Shown: positions 1-9,470, counted from the stretch's first letter. The stretch is 64,000 nucleotides of DNA from an uncultured Candidatus Melainabacteria bacterium (GCA_934718275.1 CAKUZD010000001.1:186001-250000); one strand, 5' to 3'. Made by a program: numbers and translations. The notes: generated by a model from the sequence alone, not told the origin.

Positions 1-410
1 TCTTTTTCCCTTGTATTTGGTTCTATTTTATCTGCAATAAATACTATTTTTTCAAAATCTGTCATACCAATTCTACCTAAAGTATGCCACCTTATTGCAG
101 ACAAAACCTCTTTATCTTTAATTCCAAACTCTGTTTCCGCAATATATGCACTAACGGGTGCATGAAGCGTTTTATAATTCAGCATTTCACATTCTTCTAC
201 ATTCAAATGCTCATGAATTATATCTAATAATTTTTCATTAGAAAAACATTTTGCGCAATCATGTAAAAGCCCTGCCAAATATGCTTTATCAACATCCAAT
301 CCAAATTGAGCAGCAAGTTCTTTGGCACAATCGGCTGTCCCTAGTGTATGAATATATCTTTTCTCATTCAAATTTTCCTTAAGCCATTTTAATATTTTTG
401 TATAATCCAT
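1..410 (-). CDS. yqeK: YqeK-like HD-domain nucleotide phosphohydrolase (3' end beyond window)
   Basis: Translated from ATG at 410 leftwards, it starts MDYTKILKWL and carries RYIHTLG, then LLHDCAK with the HD metal-binding pair, then NYKTLHAP and AIRWHT, the pattern of the YqeK family. That family hydrolyses diadenosine tetraphosphate and is commonly next to nadD. Here the start overlaps the 3' end of nadD by 32 bp on the same strand, so the two are probably co-translated. About 136 codons are visible; the C-terminus runs off the left edge. Family assignment is from the motifs and context. Confidence 0.85.
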   Translation of the reverse strand, partial: MDYTKILKWLKENLNEKRYIHTLGTADCAKELAAQFGLDVDKAYLAGLLHDCAKCFSNEKLLDIIHEHLNVEECEMLNYKTLHAPVSAYIAETEFGIKDKEVLSAIRWHTLGRIGMTDFEKIVFIADKIEPNTREK

Positions 411-975
411 TATTATAAATATACCTCTCTACTTCTTTTGTTACAAGATTATCAATAGGCAAACCATCCTTTATCCTTTCTCTCAGCTCTGTTGAAGAAA
501 TATCAACAAAAGGCATCTGAGTAAATTCAAAATTATAGCCTTTTTCTTTTAAATAATCTAAATTTACAGGTTTATTTTCTCTTATAAAAACAATAAAATC
601 AACAATTTCTTTTAATTTATCAGCCATATACCAACTCTCAATTTTTTCAAACGCATCAGTACCTATTACAAAATGAATTTTTCCTTCAACATTATATTCT
701 TCGCATAATTTCAATGCAGTCAAATAAGAATATGATTTTCCTTCTCGTTTAAATTCAAGATCCGAAACAACAAAATGCGGATTATATTGAGTTGCAAGTT
801 TCACCATATTAAAGCGATGTTGGCTCATATTCAAGTCATAATCCTTGTGAGGAGGCTTATATGCCGGAATAAAAATAATTTTATCAAATCCGTAATGCGA
901 TAAAACATATTCTGCCATTTTCAAATGCGCTCTATGAATAGGATTAAATGTTCCTGAAAATATACATAGTTTCAT
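379..975 (-). CDS. nadD: Nicotinate-nucleotide adenylyltransferase
   Basis: 198 aa, normal for the family. The N-terminus has the nucleotidyltransferase signature GTFNPIHRAH (HxxH type) and the C-terminus has DISSTELRERI, the ISSTxIR motif that closes the ATP site. It transfers AMP from ATP to nicotinate mononucleotide in cytosolic NAD synthesis. Start ATG at 975. It overlaps the downstream yqeK by 32 bp, a classic NAD/nucleotide-repair pair. Confidence 0.95.
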   Translation of the reverse strand: MKLCIFSGTFNPIHRAHLKMAEYVLSHYGFDKIIFIPAYKPPHKDYDLNMSQHRFNMVKLATQYNPHFVVSDLEFKREGKSYSYLTALKLCEEYNVEGKIHFVIGTDAFEKIESWYMADKLKEIVDFIVFIRENKPVNLDYLKEKGYNFEFTQMPFVDISSTELRERIKDGLPIDNLVTKEVERYIYNNGLYKNIKMA

Positions 976-1013
976 ACCGTTATTATATCAGAAACTTATA
1001 CAACATAAAGAAA

Positions 1014-1038
1014 ACCTGATTTCGGGATGAAATCAGGT
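1014..1038 (-). terminator. Rho-independent terminator
   Basis: Perfect 10-bp stem (1014-1023 with 1029-1038) around a 5-nt loop. On the minus strand it is followed by TTTCTTT. It lies between the small gene at 1077-1241 and nadD, so it most likely ends the small gene's transcript and separates it from nadD. Confidence 0.75.
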
Positions 1039-1076
1039 AAAAATTTGTAGGGGAAAAATTAATTGGAGTTAAAATG

Positions 1077-1241
1077 TTAAATTAAATGTAAAGCTTGTTT
1101 ATTTGCCATAGCAATAAAATTCATTTGAGCAAACAATAGTTCCGATCGGTCCTCAAATGGCTGATTATTGTTGACTGTAACTTGATTTTCATAGATGTTT
1201 TTTAATTTGTCATCAATTTTTTTCAAATTCGCAACTGCCAT
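1077..1241 (-). CDS. Small hypothetical protein, 54 aa
   Basis: ATG at 1241 is preceded on the minus strand by a GAGAGG Shine-Dalgarno-like sequence, and the frame stays open for 54 codons to a TAA, followed directly by a terminator. The product begins MAVANLKKIDDK, is polar and probably helical, and contains no cysteine or membrane segment. It is not recognised. Ribosome site, stop and terminator together support a real small gene. Confidence 0.6.
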   Translation of the reverse strand: MAVANLKKIDDKLKNIYENQVTVNNNQPFEDRSELLFAQMNFIAMANKQALHLI

Positions 1242-1410
1242 TTATATGCCTCTCATTCTTTTACTTAATGCTTGTGTATATATAAAGTATATACAATATT
1301 CTAAATTTCAGTTTTATATTATTCTGTTACATTTCTTTACATATCTTTTTAAAAGGCAATAATTAACTTAATTTTGTTTTTATAATTATATAGGGGAAAA
1401 TAGGGTAATT

Positions 1411-3540
1411 ATGTTTGACAATAATATAAATAAAAAACAACAAATACCTCAATTTCAAGCTATGTCGCAAGCTCAAGCTCAAAATGTTGATAATCAGCAA
1501 GCTATGCAGGCAAATCCTGAGTTGTTAAAAGAGAACATACAAGACACTTATGTTGCAAACAGAGTTTCTGAAACAACAAGTGACCTTAAGGGAATGCTAT
1601 ATACCGGTGCAATTGCAGTACCAACTTGGGCAGCAATATCTCAAGGGATGGATTATTATGCTAAAAAATCTCGTGGGAATTACGAAGATACTGTACATTA
1701 CAAAGTAGGACAATTTGGAGATAAGGCTACAGATTATGTAAAAAATAGCAAGTTTGGACAATCCGACTTTGGACAAGGTATTAATAACCAATTCAATAAC
1801 TTCAAAAATTTCGTAAAAAACAAAATTGTTGGCAAATCAAGAATTTTAAGAGCATTTGTACACACGCCTTCAAAGCCGGAATTAGATATGGTTAAAGGTC
1901 AATATAACGGAATGTGGGGAATGCAATTATTTGACTATCCTCAACATGGAGAACGTTTTGTTGAGCCATTAAAATATGTTGAAGATTTAGATTGTTACGG
2001 AGCAAAAGAAGCTGATATTAAGAAATTTAAGGCTTTAATAGACAAGGCTACTACTCCGGAAGCAAAAGCTAAAATTTTGCAAGAAGCAGAAGTTGAAACG
2101 ATTTTGAGAAACTCAAGACGAAACCTTTCTGCTGCTCAAATAAATTCAGAATTAGCCGTATTCAAGAGTTTAAAACCTGCAGACAAAATTGCGAAATTAA
2201 AAGATATGAAAGCTTTTGAATGGGGTTATAACAACTTTGCAGAAATGGAAAAAATAACCAAATCTGCACAAAATAACTTACACAAAATTTTAGAAGCAAC
2301 ATATAAAGCAAACAGAAAAATGTTTGCGAGAATTTGGGGCACAAACCACAATACTTTAGGGAAAGCAAAAACCAAAATTATCGGTAGAGAAGTTTATGCT
2401 TCTGAAACAGCAAACAAACTTGCTTCAGAATTGGGGAACATAAACCTTAAAGAACATCCTGAATTAGAAAAAGTTTTAAAACAAACAGGTTTAGACAAAA
2501 AAATACCAAAAACAGTACTTGGTAAATTTTTAGCTAAATACAATAACATGCTTTTAGAAGGTGCAACAAACAGAGTTGCAGGCGGAAAACTTGTAGCAAT
2601 TATGCAAGCCGGATATTTGGCTGATGTAATTTATAAATCAATCAAAACAGATGGCGGAGTCTCCGAAAGAGCTAAGTCTTTCGCAGAACGCTTTACAGAA
2701 ATGGTAGCATTCTTCGTATGTATGCCATTTGCTCTAAAATTAATGCACCACATTGGCGGTTTACAATACATCGGAATGGATAAAAAAGGTGTCGAAGCAT
2801 ACAGACAAGCATTAGAAGCTCATAATGAAAAGGCTATGGCCGGAAAATTCAAAGATAAAGCTGCTTGTAAAGACTCCATCAAAAAACTTAAAGAAATGCG
2901 AAATGCCGGAGTAAAAAATCCATTTGTTAAATTGCTTAAACGAGTTGGTAGAGTTGTAACAGTTGGTCTTGAACAAATCAGACCTTACGACAGCAAAGCT
3001 GTTACAAGAAAGGGCATTTGGGATAAAATCAAAGACTTAGGTCACCATCCTAAATTTGGAATGAAACAAATGGCCGGTTATCCGATGAGAATTGTATTGG
3101 GTATGTTGGTTCTATTGCCGATGTTCAATAAAATTGCAATAAAAGGTTCTCACTTAATATTTGGAAAACCAAAACACTCTGTTCTTGACGAAGGAAAAGA
3201 AGAAAAGAACGCAAACAATACTCAAGCACAAGCACCTCAACAATTGCAACAACCAACACCTGCAAATAGAGTACAAACTCAAACAAAACAAACAGTAGCT
3301 CAACAAACTGCTCAAAACGGAAATACAAGTCAAACCAACTTGTTAAACAAATATAAAAATGAAACACAAACAACAAACAACAAAAACAATAAAAAACAAA
3401 CAGAACCTGTAAGAACATATATTCCATCACCTTTGGGAGTTCAGTTACAGTCAAATGAAGATTTGTCAGCAGCAGATGCCGCACTACGCAGAGCTGCCGG
3501 AGCCGAACAATTAGCTCTCCAAACTCTAAAAATGAATTAA
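1411..3540 (+). CDS. Large membrane-associated protein of unknown function, Q/N-rich ends
   Basis: 709 aa, not recognised. The first 40 residues are Q/A/N-rich. A hydrophobic stretch lies near residues 60-80 (GMLYTGAIAVPTWAAI), more near 390-410 and 425-455 (MVAFFVCMPFALKLM), and another near 560-580 (IVLGMLVLLPMF). A Q/T/N-rich, low-complexity tail follows from about residue 595. The middle is basic and helical. An AGGG ribosome-site sequence precedes the ATG, and a strong terminator follows. The layout, membrane segments in the middle with flexible polar ends, suggests an envelope-associated protein; the role is unknown. Confidence 0.75.
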   Translation: MFDNNINKKQQIPQFQAMSQAQAQNVDNQQAMQANPELLKENIQDTYVANRVSETTSDLKGMLYTGAIAVPTWAAISQGMDYYAKKSRGNYEDTVHYKVGQFGDKATDYVKNSKFGQSDFGQGINNQFNNFKNFVKNKIVGKSRILRAFVHTPSKPELDMVKGQYNGMWGMQLFDYPQHGERFVEPLKYVEDLDCYGAKEADIKKFKALIDKATTPEAKAKILQEAEVETILRNSRRNLSAAQINSELAVFKSLKPADKIAKLKDMKAFEWGYNNFAEMEKITKSAQNNLHKILEATYKANRKMFARIWGTNHNTLGKAKTKIIGREVYASETANKLASELGNINLKEHPELEKVLKQTGLDKKIPKTVLGKFLAKYNNMLLEGATNRVAGGKLVAIMQAGYLADVIYKSIKTDGGVSERAKSFAERFTEMVAFFVCMPFALKLMHHIGGLQYIGMDKKGVEAYRQALEAHNEKAMAGKFKDKAACKDSIKKLKEMRNAGVKNPFVKLLKRVGRVVTVGLEQIRPYDSKAVTRKGIWDKIKDLGHHPKFGMKQMAGYPMRIVLGMLVLLPMFNKIAIKGSHLIFGKPKHSVLDEGKEEKNANNTQAQAPQQLQQPTPANRVQTQTKQTVAQQTAQNGNTSQTNLLNKYKNETQTTNNKNNKKQTEPVRTYIPSPLGVQLQSNEDLSAADAALRRAAGAEQLALQTLKMN

Positions 3541-3561
3541 TTGAAATATAAATACAATAAA

Positions 3562-3592
3562 AAAAATCCTCGTTAATAAAACGAGGATTTTT
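3562..3592. terminator. Bidirectional rho-independent terminator
   Basis: Perfect 13-bp stem (3562-3574 with 3580-3592), 5-nt loop, A-rich on the left and T-rich on the right, so it can act on both strands. It separates the convergent unknown gene (plus) and ABC exporter (minus). Confidence 0.9.
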
Positions 3593-3604
3593 TATCTATA
3601 AAAT

Positions 3605-5446
3605 TTATTCTTTTATCAATTCTTCTTGATTTTTAAACTGCATTTCATATAAGTACTTATACTTACCATCTTGAATATTCATCAACTCATCATGAGTGCC
3701 GAGTTCAGCAAGCCTGCCTTCATCCACAACAGCAATTCTATCTGCATTTTTAATAGTAGACAACCTGTGAGCAATTACGAAAACTGTTTTATTTTGAATT
3801 AAATTATCAAGAGCTTTTTGAACAATTGCTTCCGACTTGTTATCAAGTGCAGAAGTTGCTTCGTCTAAAATAACGATTGGAGCATCTTTCAACATAGCTC
3901 TTGCAATCGCAACTCGTTGTCTTTGTCCTCCTGATAAAGTTGTTCCTCTCTCTCCAACAAAAGTATCCAAACCTTTTTCGAGAGAACTTGCAAATTCATC
4001 TAAATGCGCCATAGCTACAACTTTTTCTAAATCTTCATCTGTTGCATGCTCGTTGCCCATTAAAATATTTTCTTTAATAGTACCCGAGAACAAGAAATTG
4101 TCTTGAAAAACAAAAGATATATTTTGTCTTAAAGAATTAAGCTCAAATTTTCTAATATCAACACCATCAAAATCTATCTCTCCCGAAGTTACGTCATAAA
4201 ACCTCGGTAAAAGACTTACTACAGTACTTTTTCCTCCTCCGGAATTTCCAACTAACGCAATAGTTTCACCTTTATTAATATGAAGCGTAAAATCCTTTAA
4301 AATTGGAGTATTTGGTTCATATTCAAAATTAACATTTTTAAAATCAATAGAGCTGTTTAAAGTTTCTAATTTTATAGAATTTTTAGAAGATGTAATTTGA
4401 GGTTGCAAATCAAATAATTCAAACACACGACTCATAGCAACAAACACACCCTGCAAGCTTGTCAAAGTATTTCCTAATGTCTTTGTCGGTTTATAAAGAA
4501 GCAATAATGATGTTACAAATGACGCGAAGCTACCTGCAGTCATTTGCCCTGATAAAATTAAATGGTTTCCATAAGCCATAACAAGTGCAATTCCAATTGA
4601 ACAAACAAAATACATAATCGGAGACATCCAACCAACACGTTTTGTTAAAGACATCGCCAAATGGAACTGTTCTAAAATTTGATTATCGAACTTTTCGTTT
4701 TGGTCATTTTGCAAATTATAAGCCGTCATAATCTTATTTCCGGCAAAAGTTTCATTAAAGTTAGTAGTCATATTTCCACCAACAACCATTGTGGCATTTG
4801 AAACTTTTTTAATTCTTTTTCTAATTAACGTAACAGGAGTAACTGCAATTGCCATAATTGTTACCCCAATTATAGCCAACTTCCAAGAGTTATATAACAA
4901 AACTCCAACAAGCCCGATTAAACCAAAGAATGTTGCAATAAATGATTTTAGCATTTCTATAATGTTTCTTGATGCTGCATCCGGATCTGACAAAAACCTT
5001 GTCAACACAAGCCCTGATGAATTTACATCGAAAAACTGAGAATCCATAGAAGTTAACTTTTTGAACAAATCTTTTTTCAAAGCCATTGAAATTTTTTGCC
5101 CTGTCCAATCTGTCAAATAGTTACTTAAATACTTCAACACACCTTGAAATAACGCAAAAGCAACTATACCAAAAGGAATAACTGCAGCTAAAAACGCTTG
5201 TGAATGAACTGTTATTCCCATAAAAGACCAAGTATGTTCAGGATTACCGTTAATTACAAAATCTAAATATGGCTTTAAAGAAATAGCTACAACACCATCT
5301 AACAAACCCAACGGAATTGCTATAATGATATTAATTACAGCTCTAGGCAACACAGGTTTTATATAAGGAAATATTTTCCCTAACAAATATTTATAATTAA
5401 AAGCATCTTTAGATACTGTATCTTTCAGTTTGTAGTTATAATCCAT
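3605..5446 (-). CDS. ABC exporter, MsbA/multidrug type (fused TMD-NBD)
   Basis: 613 aa half-transporter. The first about 340 residues hold the six-helix membrane domain. The ATPase domain follows with Walker A GNSGGGKST, a Q-loop (FVFQDNFLF), signature LSGGQRQR, Walker B VILDEATSALD and H-loop IAHRLST. It would work as a homodimer in the inner membrane. Lipid A/lipid flipping is the usual job of close relatives, but substrate cannot be told from sequence. Start ATG at 5446. Confidence 0.9.
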   Translation of the reverse strand: MDYNYKLKDTVSKDAFNYKYLLGKIFPYIKPVLPRAVINIIIAIPLGLLDGVVAISLKPYLDFVINGNPEHTWSFMGITVHSQAFLAAVIPFGIVAFALFQGVLKYLSNYLTDWTGQKISMALKKDLFKKLTSMDSQFFDVNSSGLVLTRFLSDPDAASRNIIEMLKSFIATFFGLIGLVGVLLYNSWKLAIIGVTIMAIAVTPVTLIRKRIKKVSNATMVVGGNMTTNFNETFAGNKIMTAYNLQNDQNEKFDNQILEQFHLAMSLTKRVGWMSPIMYFVCSIGIALVMAYGNHLILSGQMTAGSFASFVTSLLLLYKPTKTLGNTLTSLQGVFVAMSRVFELFDLQPQITSSKNSIKLETLNSSIDFKNVNFEYEPNTPILKDFTLHINKGETIALVGNSGGGKSTVVSLLPRFYDVTSGEIDFDGVDIRKFELNSLRQNISFVFQDNFLFSGTIKENILMGNEHATDEDLEKVVAMAHLDEFASSLEKGLDTFVGERGTTLSGGQRQRVAIARAMLKDAPIVILDEATSALDNKSEAIVQKALDNLIQNKTVFVIAHRLSTIKNADRIAVVDEGRLAELGTHDELMNIQDGKYKYLYEMQFKNQEELIKE

Positions 5447-5566
5447 GAATATCCTTCTTCTTATTTACGTATAATTTTCGTCTATATTTTCTACCTATCA
5501 TTAGCATTATCTCATAAAAAAATTTTTTGTGCTATATTGCATATTAAGGAATTATAAGGAGATTAA

Positions 5567-6874
5567 ATGAAAATTTGTGTAATCGGAACAGGATATGTTG
5601 GATTGGTAGCCGGAACATGTTTAGCTGATATGGGTAATGACGTTATTTGTGTTGACAATGATTCTAACAAACTGGAAAAACTTAAAAATGGTATTATCCC
5701 TATATTTGAACCAGGATTGGAAGAACTCATAAAATCCAATGTAGCAGAAGGCAGACTCAAATTTTCATCAGATATTGATTACGCAGTAAAACAATCCTTA
5801 GTATGTTTTATTGCTGTAGGAACACCTCAAAGAGAAGATGGTTCGGCAGACTTACAATACATAGAAAATGTTGCGGAAAGTATCGGAAAATCTATTAATG
5901 GATACAAAGTAATTGTTAATAAATCAACTGTTCCCGTTGGGACTGCCGATACCGTTACAAAAATTATAAAAGAACATTACAATGGCGAATTTGACGTTGT
6001 TTCAAATCCCGAATTTTTAAAACAAGGGGCAGCTGTTGATGACTTTCTTAAACCGGACAGAGTCGTAATAGGCTCTAATTCTCCAAAAGCTACCGCAATA
6101 ATGCAAGAAGTCTACGCACCTTTTTTCAGAACAGCCAGCAGATTTGTAATCATGGATGTGAAATCAGCGGAAATGACAAAGTATGCGGCAAATTCATTTT
6201 TAGCCATAAAAATATCTTATGCCAATGAAATCGCAAATATCTGCGAAGCCGTTGGTGCTGATGCCGAAATGGTTCGAATAGGAATGAGTTCCGACAAACG
6301 AATAGGTTCTCAATTCTTATTTCCCGGACTTGGTTACGGAGGAAGTTGTTTTCCCAAAGACGTTATGGCTTTAGCCAAAACAGCAAAAGATTACAACTGT
6401 AATTGCAGACTTGTAGAAGCAGCCGATGAAGTTAACAAAGAACAACGTGTAATTTTTATAACCAAAATATTACGCCGTTTTGGGATGAATTTATCAGGCA
6501 AAACATTCGGAGTATGGGGGCTGACTTTTAAACCTAAAACAAATGATATGAGAATGGCTCCATCAATTACCATTATAAATGCATTATTAGAATTTGGAGC
6601 AAAAATTCAAGCTTATGATCCAAAAGGTTTTGAACAAGCCAAAACTTATTTTCAAGACAAAATCATTTACGCCAAAAGCTCTTATGAAGCTATTGAAAAT
6701 GCTGATTGTATGCTGTTATTAACAGAATGGAACGAATTCAGACGTCCTGATTTTGACAGAATAAAGACATTGATGAAAACACCTATAATTTTCGACGGCA
6801 GAAATCAATATGACAATGAACGCTTAAAACAACGCGGCTTTGAATATCATTGTATTGGCAAAAGAACTATATAA
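5567..6874 (+). CDS. ugd: UDP-glucose 6-dehydrogenase
   Basis: 435 aa. N-terminal NAD-binding motif GTGYVGLVAG, NKSTVPVGT, and the catalytic cysteine in YGGSCFPKD; the C-terminal UDP-binding domain has GVWGLTFKPKTNDMR. It oxidises UDP-glucose to UDP-glucuronate with two NAD+, feeding capsule or glycan synthesis. A good AAGGAG site sits 6 nt before the ATG. It is divergent from the ABC exporter and convergent with the hydrolase, whose stop is only a few bases away. Confidence 0.95.
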   Translation: MKICVIGTGYVGLVAGTCLADMGNDVICVDNDSNKLEKLKNGIIPIFEPGLEELIKSNVAEGRLKFSSDIDYAVKQSLVCFIAVGTPQREDGSADLQYIENVAESIGKSINGYKVIVNKSTVPVGTADTVTKIIKEHYNGEFDVVSNPEFLKQGAAVDDFLKPDRVVIGSNSPKATAIMQEVYAPFFRTASRFVIMDVKSAEMTKYAANSFLAIKISYANEIANICEAVGADAEMVRIGMSSDKRIGSQFLFPGLGYGGSCFPKDVMALAKTAKDYNCNCRLVEAADEVNKEQRVIFITKILRRFGMNLSGKTFGVWGLTFKPKTNDMRMAPSITIINALLEFGAKIQAYDPKGFEQAKTYFQDKIIYAKSSYEAIENADCMLLLTEWNEFRRPDFDRIKTLMKTPIIFDGRNQYDNERLKQRGFEYHCIGKRTI

Positions 6875-6878
6875 GATA

Positions 6879-7757
6879 CTAATCTTCAAGCGGCAATTTA
6901 AAAAAAGCACCTATTTTCGCATCATCCATAGAATGTCCGCCTTCTTGCAACTCAATTACATCTTTTATGTTCTTAGCACTACCAACAAGCTTTTGTACTG
7001 ATTTCGAAGAAACAACCTTATCACCTGCCGCATGGATTAAGTATGTAGGAGCATTAACATCAGCCAATCGTTCTTGAGTTTTAAACATTCCATCCAAGCC
7101 ATTTAATAAAAATGGGAATTTTTTCAATAAAAACTTGAATACTTTTGGTATTTTAATTATATTCCACTGTATAATATTACCTACTTCTGATTTCAAAGAA
7201 TTAAATGGAGCAATCAAAACAAGAAATTTAGTGTTCTGATTTTGAGATGCAGCTTCTATTGCAGGAAAACTCCCCATACTATAGCCCGTCACACCAATAT
7301 TCTCAATTTTTTTATTTTTTAGATATTTCAAAGACATTTCGACTGTATCATTTATAGCAGCCCTGTTAAACTTGTCATTATTATAGCCAAAACCGCCATA
7401 TTCACAGGATAATACACCAAAACCTTTTTTTATCATTTTTCTATACAAAGCTTGATTTGAAGAAATATTTTGTCCCATACCATGAAAAAACAATATATAC
7501 TTCTTTGAATTATTTGGGTTCATATCCCAAGCATGCAAAACCCTATTTCCAAATTTTTCAGCAACAAATTTTATGCCCACGTCTAAATCTTCAGACACAC
7601 CATGCCATCTGTATTTGGACATTTTATTAAAACGATACACACTTTTATCCATATATTTCTGAAATGGAGAAAAACCGGTAAAAGTTTGATTATTTCGATA
7701 TAAATTATTTTGTTGATATTGATAGTTATTTACTTTATAAGCAATTGGGGTAATCAT
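6879..7757 (-). CDS. Alpha/beta hydrolase (serine hydrolase)
   Basis: 292 aa from ATG at 7757, which has AAAGGA upstream; an earlier TTG at 7781 lies inside the tRNA terminator and is not favoured. Features: oxyanion-side FFHGMG, nucleophile elbow GYSMG, acid HAAGDKVV, and catalytic His in GGHSMDD. The fold matches BAAT/YqkD-like peptidase or esterase members; substrate unknown. The N-terminal about 35 residues (MITPIAYKVNN, then QTFTGFSPF) precede the fold and resemble the start of several other unknown proteins here. Confidence 0.85.
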   Translation of the reverse strand: MITPIAYKVNNYQYQQNNLYRNNQTFTGFSPFQKYMDKSVYRFNKMSKYRWHGVSEDLDVGIKFVAEKFGNRVLHAWDMNPNNSKKYILFFHGMGQNISSNQALYRKMIKKGFGVLSCEYGGFGYNNDKFNRAAINDTVEMSLKYLKNKKIENIGVTGYSMGSFPAIEAASQNQNTKFLVLIAPFNSLKSEVGNIIQWNIIKIPKVFKFLLKKFPFLLNGLDGMFKTQERLADVNAPTYLIHAAGDKVVSSKSVQKLVGSAKNIKDVIELQEGGHSMDDAKIGAFFKLPLED

Positions 7758-7775
7758 AATACACACATCCTTTAC

Positions 7776-7802
7776 AAACAAAAAGCACCATAAACAGGTG
7801 CT
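7776..7802 (-). terminator. Terminator after tRNA-Leu
   Basis: 6-bp stem (7784-7789 with 7797-7802), 7-nt loop, followed on the minus strand by TTTTTG. It sits 16 nt past the tRNA 3' end and just before the hydrolase start. Confidence 0.65.
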
Positions 7803-7818
7803 CTCTTATTCTTATAAA

Positions 7819-7897
7819 TGGGCATGAAGAGACTCGAACTCCCACGCGTTAGCACTAGTTCCTAAGACTAGCGTGTCTACCATTCCACCACATGCCC
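7819..7897 (-). tRNA. tRNA-Leu (anticodon TAG)
   Basis: Acceptor stem GGGCATG pairs with CATGCCC, discriminator A. The anticodon loop CTTAGGA gives TAG (reads CUA). It has a long variable arm as expected for a class II tRNA, and the T-arm has GTTCGAGTC. CCA is not encoded. The 79-nt length is slightly short for leucine. Confidence 0.93.
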
Positions 7898-8149
7898 ATA
7901 TTGAATTATCATTTACGTGACCACAGCCACAGTAATTATGATATACAGAAAAACATTGAATGTCAAGAAAAATTATTTAACTTGTTCCGGATGCGCAGAA
8001 TTCGAAAGTATTATTTCATAATATTCATTTTTATCTATATTTACACCCATATTTTTGGGATCTGCAAATCTTTTTTTTCTGTTTTTATTTAATAATTTTT
8101 TATAGTCTGTTCCCATAATTGCATTATATTACAAAATTTTAAAAACTGC
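7898..8149. other. Intergenic stretch without a supported gene
   Basis: AT-rich spacer between tRNA-Leu and the rplS promoter. A short open frame of 66 codons exists here but it starts inside the tRNA, has no ribosome site and no recognisable product. Confidence 0.5.
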
Positions 8150-8178
8150 TTGAAATTTTTAGACCTTTGTTTTAGTAT
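8150..8178 (+). promoter_or_regulatory. Sigma70-type promoter for rplS-rbgA-rnhB
   Basis: TTGAAA at 8150-8155, a 17-nt spacer, then TAGTAT at 8173-8178. It would give a leader of about 90 nt before the rplS ATG. Confidence 0.6.
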
Positions 8179-8191
8179 AAATATACGTGCG

Positions 8192-8214
8192 TCGATGTAT
8201 TTGTGGAACATCGA
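8192..8214 (+). promoter_or_regulatory. Leader hairpin upstream of rplS
   Basis: Perfect 7-bp stem (8192-8198 with 8208-8214) with a 9-nt loop in the untranslated leader of rplS. Ribosomal protein L19 leaders are known autoregulatory elements in other phyla. This one does not match a motif I can name, so its regulatory role is inferred from position only. Confidence 0.35.
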
Positions 8215-8272
8215 TTGTGAAAAAGGAATTTTAGAAAAGAAAGTACGAAATATAATATAAAGGAATTGTAAA

Positions 8273-8626
8273 ATGAACCCTATTATTGATGAATTAGAAA
8301 AATCTTATTTAAAAGAAACTACTACGGATGCCAATCCCGGTGATACTGTTAAAGTTTTCGTAAGAATCGTTGAAGGTAACAAAGAAAGAATTCAGGCTTT
8401 TGAAGGAACTGTTATCAAAAAACACGGTTCAGGCGTTAATAAAACTATCACAGTTAGAAAAGTATTCCAAGGTGTAGGAGTTGAACGTGTATTCTTACTA
8501 AACTCTCCTAGAATTGACAAAATTACAGTTCTTAGAAAAGGTGATGTAAGACGTTCTAAACTTTACTACTTGAGAGAACGTTCAGGTAAAGCAACTCGTA
8601 TCAAGGAAAAAATTGAAAAAAAATAA
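8273..8626 (+). CDS. rplS: 50S ribosomal protein L19
   Basis: 117 aa, standard length. Contains PGDTVKVFVRIVEGNKERIQAFEG, shown in part as VEGNKERIQAFEG, and the C-terminal KLYYLRERSGKATRIKE. It is a structural protein at the 30S-50S interface. AAGGA lies before the ATG. Its 3' end overlaps the start of rbgA by 14 bp, so the ribosome-assembly GTPase is probably translationally coupled. Confidence 0.97.
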   Translation: MNPIIDELEKSYLKETTTDANPGDTVKVFVRIVEGNKERIQAFEGTVIKKHGSGVNKTITVRKVFQGVGVERVFLLNSPRIDKITVLRKGDVRRSKLYYLRERSGKATRIKEKIEKK

Positions 8627-9467
8627 CCTTCACATACACTGGTATCCCGGTCATATTGCAAAGGCTGAAAAGAAGTTAAAAGAGCAACTTTCTTTAGTGG
8701 ATGCCGTTATTGAAGTTATTGATGCAAGACTGCCATTATCAAGCAGTTACGATAATATTACGCGGCTTTTAGGTGAAAAGCCGCGTTTAATTTTACTTAA
8801 CAAATCAGATTTAACAAATATTGAAGAACTGAAAAAATTCATCGAAATAATAGAAACCAAGACCGGTTTTCCTGCAATTATCTCAGATGCAAAAAATTCC
8901 AAAGATTTAAACTTTATAGTAAAAAAATCTGTAGAACTGTCTGAACCCAAAATTCAAGCTCTAATGAAAAAAGGACTATTAAGAAGGGCTGCCAGAGTAA
9001 TGGTTGTAGGCATGCCAAATGTAGGAAAATCAAGCATAATAAATAAACTAACCAAATCATCTAAAACTAAAACAGGAGCTAAGGCAGGAGTTACACGCCA
9101 ACAACAGTGGGTTAGAATAAATCCGCAGCTCGATTTGTTAGATACTCCGGGAATTATTCCAATGAAACAAGAAGACCAAGATAGAGCCAAAAAGCTTGCT
9201 TTTGTTAATGCTGTTTCAGAAAATGCCTATTCTAGTGAGGATGTTGCCGGAGAGCTTTTAGAATTACTAACTAATAAATATCCGGAACAAGTAAAAAATT
9301 ATTATAAAGTTGAAGAACTAACCCTTGAAAATATAGCCAAATCCAGAAATTGGATCATAGCGGGAGGAAATCCTGACATCGAAAGAACATCAGTTTATGT
9401 TCTCAGAGATTTTAGAGAAGGTAAAATCGGCAAATTTATATTGGATAAAATTCCACCTGCGGAGTAA
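8613..9467 (+). CDS. rbgA: Ribosome biogenesis GTPase RbgA/YlqF
   Basis: 284 aa, with the circularly permuted GTPase order: G4 (NKSD) comes before G1 (GMPNVGKSS) and G3 (DTPG). The N-terminus HIHWYPGHIAKAEKKL is the family hallmark. It acts in late 50S assembly. The start codon is TTG at 8613, overlapping rplS; the conserved HWYPGHI follows at residue 9, which supports this start. The downstream gene rnhB starts 3 bp after the stop. Confidence 0.95.
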   Translation: MKKNNLHIHWYPGHIAKAEKKLKEQLSLVDAVIEVIDARLPLSSSYDNITRLLGEKPRLILLNKSDLTNIEELKKFIEIIETKTGFPAIISDAKNSKDLNFIVKKSVELSEPKIQALMKKGLLRRAARVMVVGMPNVGKSSIINKLTKSSKTKTGAKAGVTRQQQWVRINPQLDLLDTPGIIPMKQEDQDRAKKLAFVNAVSENAYSSEDVAGELLELLTNKYPEQVKNYYKVEELTLENIAKSRNWIIAGGNPDIERTSVYVLRDFREGKIGKFILDKIPPAE

Positions 9468-9470
9468 TTT

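Noticed and set aside
7757..7781. TTG start at 7781 for the alpha/beta hydrolase
   Set aside because: It lies in the T-run of the tRNA-Leu terminator; ATG at 7757 has a ribosome site and gives the recurrent N-terminal pattern.
7892..8092. 66-codon open frame on plus after tRNA-Leu
   Set aside because: It begins inside the tRNA gene, has no ribosome site and a random hydrophobic composition.
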